Below are positions 6,368 through 7,285 of a stretch of 7,285 bases of DNA, piece by piece. The notes below the pieces were generated by a model. It ran no database searches. It was not told the DNA's origin and saw nothing but the letters and a program-made list of their open reading frames with translations. This DNA is from Thermoplasmata archaeon. Lineage in GTDB: Archaea; Thermoplasmatota; Thermoplasmata; UBA184. Position numbers and translations under genes: made by a program. Every line of letters begins with the position of its first letter. Position 1 is the first letter of the stretch. The DNA lies in the NCBI GenBank assembly GCA_021827545.1, contig JAKAVH010000220.1:1-7285 (forward strand). Reading direction: 5' to 3'.

Positions 6368-6437
6368 CGCCCTCGACGCCCGGTCGGCAACTGTCGAGCC
6401 CGGTCACCGACACCGCCGCCACGGCTTTATACCGGGC
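6358..6437 (+). repeat. Spaced GCCCGGT words around the HTH-gene promoter
   Basis: GCCCGGTC occurs at 6358-6365, 6378-6385 and 6398-6405, exactly 20 bases apart, about two helical turns. The first copy is inside the tRNA 3' end. The 2nd and 3rd share a preceding TCGA or TCGAC. A reverse-complement copy, ACCGGGC, lies at 6431-6437 directly after the TATA box. This could be an operator for the adjacent HTH protein, allowing autoregulation; the word is GC-rich, so chance is a real alternative. Confidence 0.35.
6426..6431 (+). promoter_or_regulatory. TATA box for the HTH regulator / HMG-CoA synthase operon
   Basis: TTTATA is the best archaeal TATA box in the window. Its centre lies about 27 bases ahead of the GTG at 6455, so the transcription start should fall on or next to the start codon (leaderless). 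This favours GTG 6455 over the in-frame ATG at 6479. Confidence 0.68.
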
Positions 6438-6454
6438 ACCGACTCCGTCCCCTC

Positions 6455-7132
6455 GTGGAAGTCGACCTGCGCGAAAAGATGGCGGGGGAGGTCGTGGTGA
6501 GCCCGCACCCCGGCCGGACGCTGCGCAAGTGGCGCGAGGACTTCGACGTCTCCCAACGCGATCTGGCGCGGGCCCTCGACACGGTGCCGTCGGTCGTGAG
6601 CGACTACGAGAGCGAGCGACGGACGAGCCCCGGCGCCGCCTTCATCCGACGGTACATCGATGCGCTCCTCGCCATCGACCAAGAGCGGGGCCACCGGATC
6701 GGGCAGCGGCTCGGCCAGCACCTCCCGTCGGACGGGATCCTCGGGTTGAAGGAGTTCGCCGTCGCCCTCTCGCTTCGCTCGTTCGCGGACCGGATCGAGG
6801 CGAAGCCGGTGAGCCGGGTCGATCTGCATCGGGACATCCACGGGTTCACGCTGCTCGACGCCCCGCGCGCCATCCTGTCGATCGACGCGACGCGCTACGC
6901 CGAAGTCTTCGGCTGGACGACCCAGCGGGCGCTCGTCTTCGCGAACGTCAAGTACGGCCGCTCCCCGATGGTCGCCGTGCGGGCCCACCCGCTCAAGCCC
7001 GCGGCGGTCGTCTTCGCCCATCCGGGGCGGGTCGACCCGCTCGCCATCCGCCTGAGCGAGGTCGAGCGGATTCCTCTCCTCACGACCCTGCTGGAGGCTC
7101 CGGCGATCCTGGAGCGGCTCGAGCGGGTCTAG
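6455..7132 (+). CDS. HTH (XRE-like) transcriptional regulator upstream of HMG-CoA synthase
   Basis: This is a 225-residue cytoplasmic protein. Residues about 21-72 form a Cro/C1-type helix-turn-helix: LRKWREDFDVSQRDLARAL, then the likely recognition helix TVPSVVSDYESER at about 43-55, then a helix FIRRYIDALLAI. A helical middle section (about 93-125) leads to an alpha/beta C-terminal domain at about 128-212 (GFTLLDAPRAILSID, then VKYGRSPMVAVRAHPLKPAAVVFAH, then DPLAIRLSEVERIPLL). That domain may sense a ligand, but I cannot name one. GTG 6455 is chosen for its leaderless distance from TTTATA. The stop TAG lies 21 bases before the HMG-CoA synthase ATG, so the two are probably co-transcribed. 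An HTH gene directly ahead of HMG-CoA synthase is, to my knowledge, a recurrent archaeal arrangement, suggesting control of mevalonate synthesis. GCCCGGT words near its promoter are candidate binding sites. DNA-binding call is firm; target and effector are inferred. Confidence 0.88.
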   Translation: MEVDLREKMAGEVVVSPHPGRTLRKWREDFDVSQRDLARALDTVPSVVSDYESERRTSPGAAFIRRYIDALLAIDQERGHRIGQRLGQHLPSDGILGLKEFAVALSLRSFADRIEAKPVSRVDLHRDIHGFTLLDAPRAILSIDATRYAEVFGWTTQRALVFANVKYGRSPMVAVRAHPLKPAAVVFAHPGRVDPLAIRLSEVERIPLLTTLLEAPAILERLERV

Positions 7133-7141
7133 GAGGCAACC

Positions 7142-7146
7142 GAGGA
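7142..7146 (+). promoter_or_regulatory. Ribosome binding site for HMG-CoA synthase
   Basis: GAGGA ends seven bases before the ATG at 7154, a usable Shine-Dalgarno distance. A stronger GGAGG at 7132-7136 overlaps the upstream stop codon but is 17 bases away, rather far. Unlike the first genes of the transcripts here, this internal gene has an SD-like leader, which fits leadered translation inside an operon. Confidence 0.55.
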
Positions 7147-7153
7147 ACCGTCG

Positions 7154-7285
7154 ATGGACGCAGGGATCGTGAGCTACGGAACGTACGTGCCGCGGTATCG
7201 AATCACGCCGGACGAGATCGGTCGAGTCTGGGGAGCGGACGGGGCCGCGATGGGGCAAGGGCTCAACATCGTGCGCAAGAGCGTC
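7154..7285 (+). CDS. hmgB: Hydroxymethylglutaryl-CoA synthase, archaeal type, 3' end missing
   Basis: Only the first 44 codons are in the window. They read [17 protein letters not shown], then DEIGRVWG and finally GLNIVRKSV. This matches the conserved N terminus of archaeal HMG-CoA synthases (GIVSYGAYIPRYRI, IARVWG, and a later KSV). The enzyme condenses acetyl-CoA with acetoacetyl-CoA to HMG-CoA, the entry to the mevalonate pathway that supplies archaeal isoprenoid lipids, and acts in the cytoplasm. The catalytic Cys, His and Glu lie beyond the edge and cannot be checked. It follows the HTH regulator by 21 bases on the same strand. In many archaea the next genes are an acetoacetyl-CoA thiolase and a DUF35 OB-fold protein, which together form a complex with the synthase. 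Whether they follow here is not visible. Confidence 0.92.
   Translation, partial: MDAGIVSYGTYVPRYRITPDEIGRVWGADGAAMGQGLNIVRKSV

Noticed and set aside
1..7285. CRISPR array, transposon ends, toxin-antitoxin or defence cluster
   Set aside because: No regularly repeated 25-40 base units, no transposase or nuclease motifs and no paired small genes were found by eye; every large gene has a housekeeping or transport type of assignment except the 118-residue protein.

Overview
The window is a high-GC stretch of an archaeal chromosome. Four things point to Archaea. The right edge opens a gene for the archaeal type of HMG-CoA synthase. TATA-like boxes sit about 26-36 bases ahead of several starts, and three of those genes look leaderless. 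The tRNA encodes no CCA and appears to carry a short non-anticodon intron with a bulge-helix-bulge-like fold. A membrane protein is dense in N-glycosylation sequons, as is common for archaeal surface proteins. My best guess is a GC-rich member of the Thermoplasmatota; this is inference from general character, not from a marker gene.

Layout, left to right: (1) the 3' part of a class I SAM-dependent methyltransferase gene, cut by the window edge; (2) a translationally coupled two-gene unit, an M20-type metal amidohydrolase followed by a SufS-like PLP cysteine desulfurase homologue, joined by an ATGA overlap; (3) on the minus strand, a 118-residue helical protein of unknown function that converges on and overlaps the tail of the aminotransferase-fold gene; (4) a short divergent promoter region; (5) a large MMPL/RND-family membrane transporter; (6) a tRNA-Ala(GGC) gene interrupted in its T-loop by a 30-nt intron; (7) an HTH (XRE-like) regulator with a conserved-looking C-terminal domain; (8) the first 44 codons of HMG-CoA synthase, the committed step toward archaeal membrane isoprenoids.

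Functionally, the regulator and HMG-CoA synthase form one apparent operon and suggest control of mevalonate and lipid synthesis. The regulator's promoter has three GCCCGGT words spaced exactly 20 bases apart and an inverted copy next to the TATA box, a candidate operator. The M20 and SufS-like pair could together release and desulfurate a sulfur-containing amino acid conjugate, but that is conjecture. The tRNA is the most striking item: read without an intron its T arm cannot close, but removal of 30 nt restores a complete tRNA-Ala with the G3:U70 identity pair.

No insertion sequence, CRISPR array, phage gene or defence system was seen. There is no gene-free stretch longer than 300 bases.
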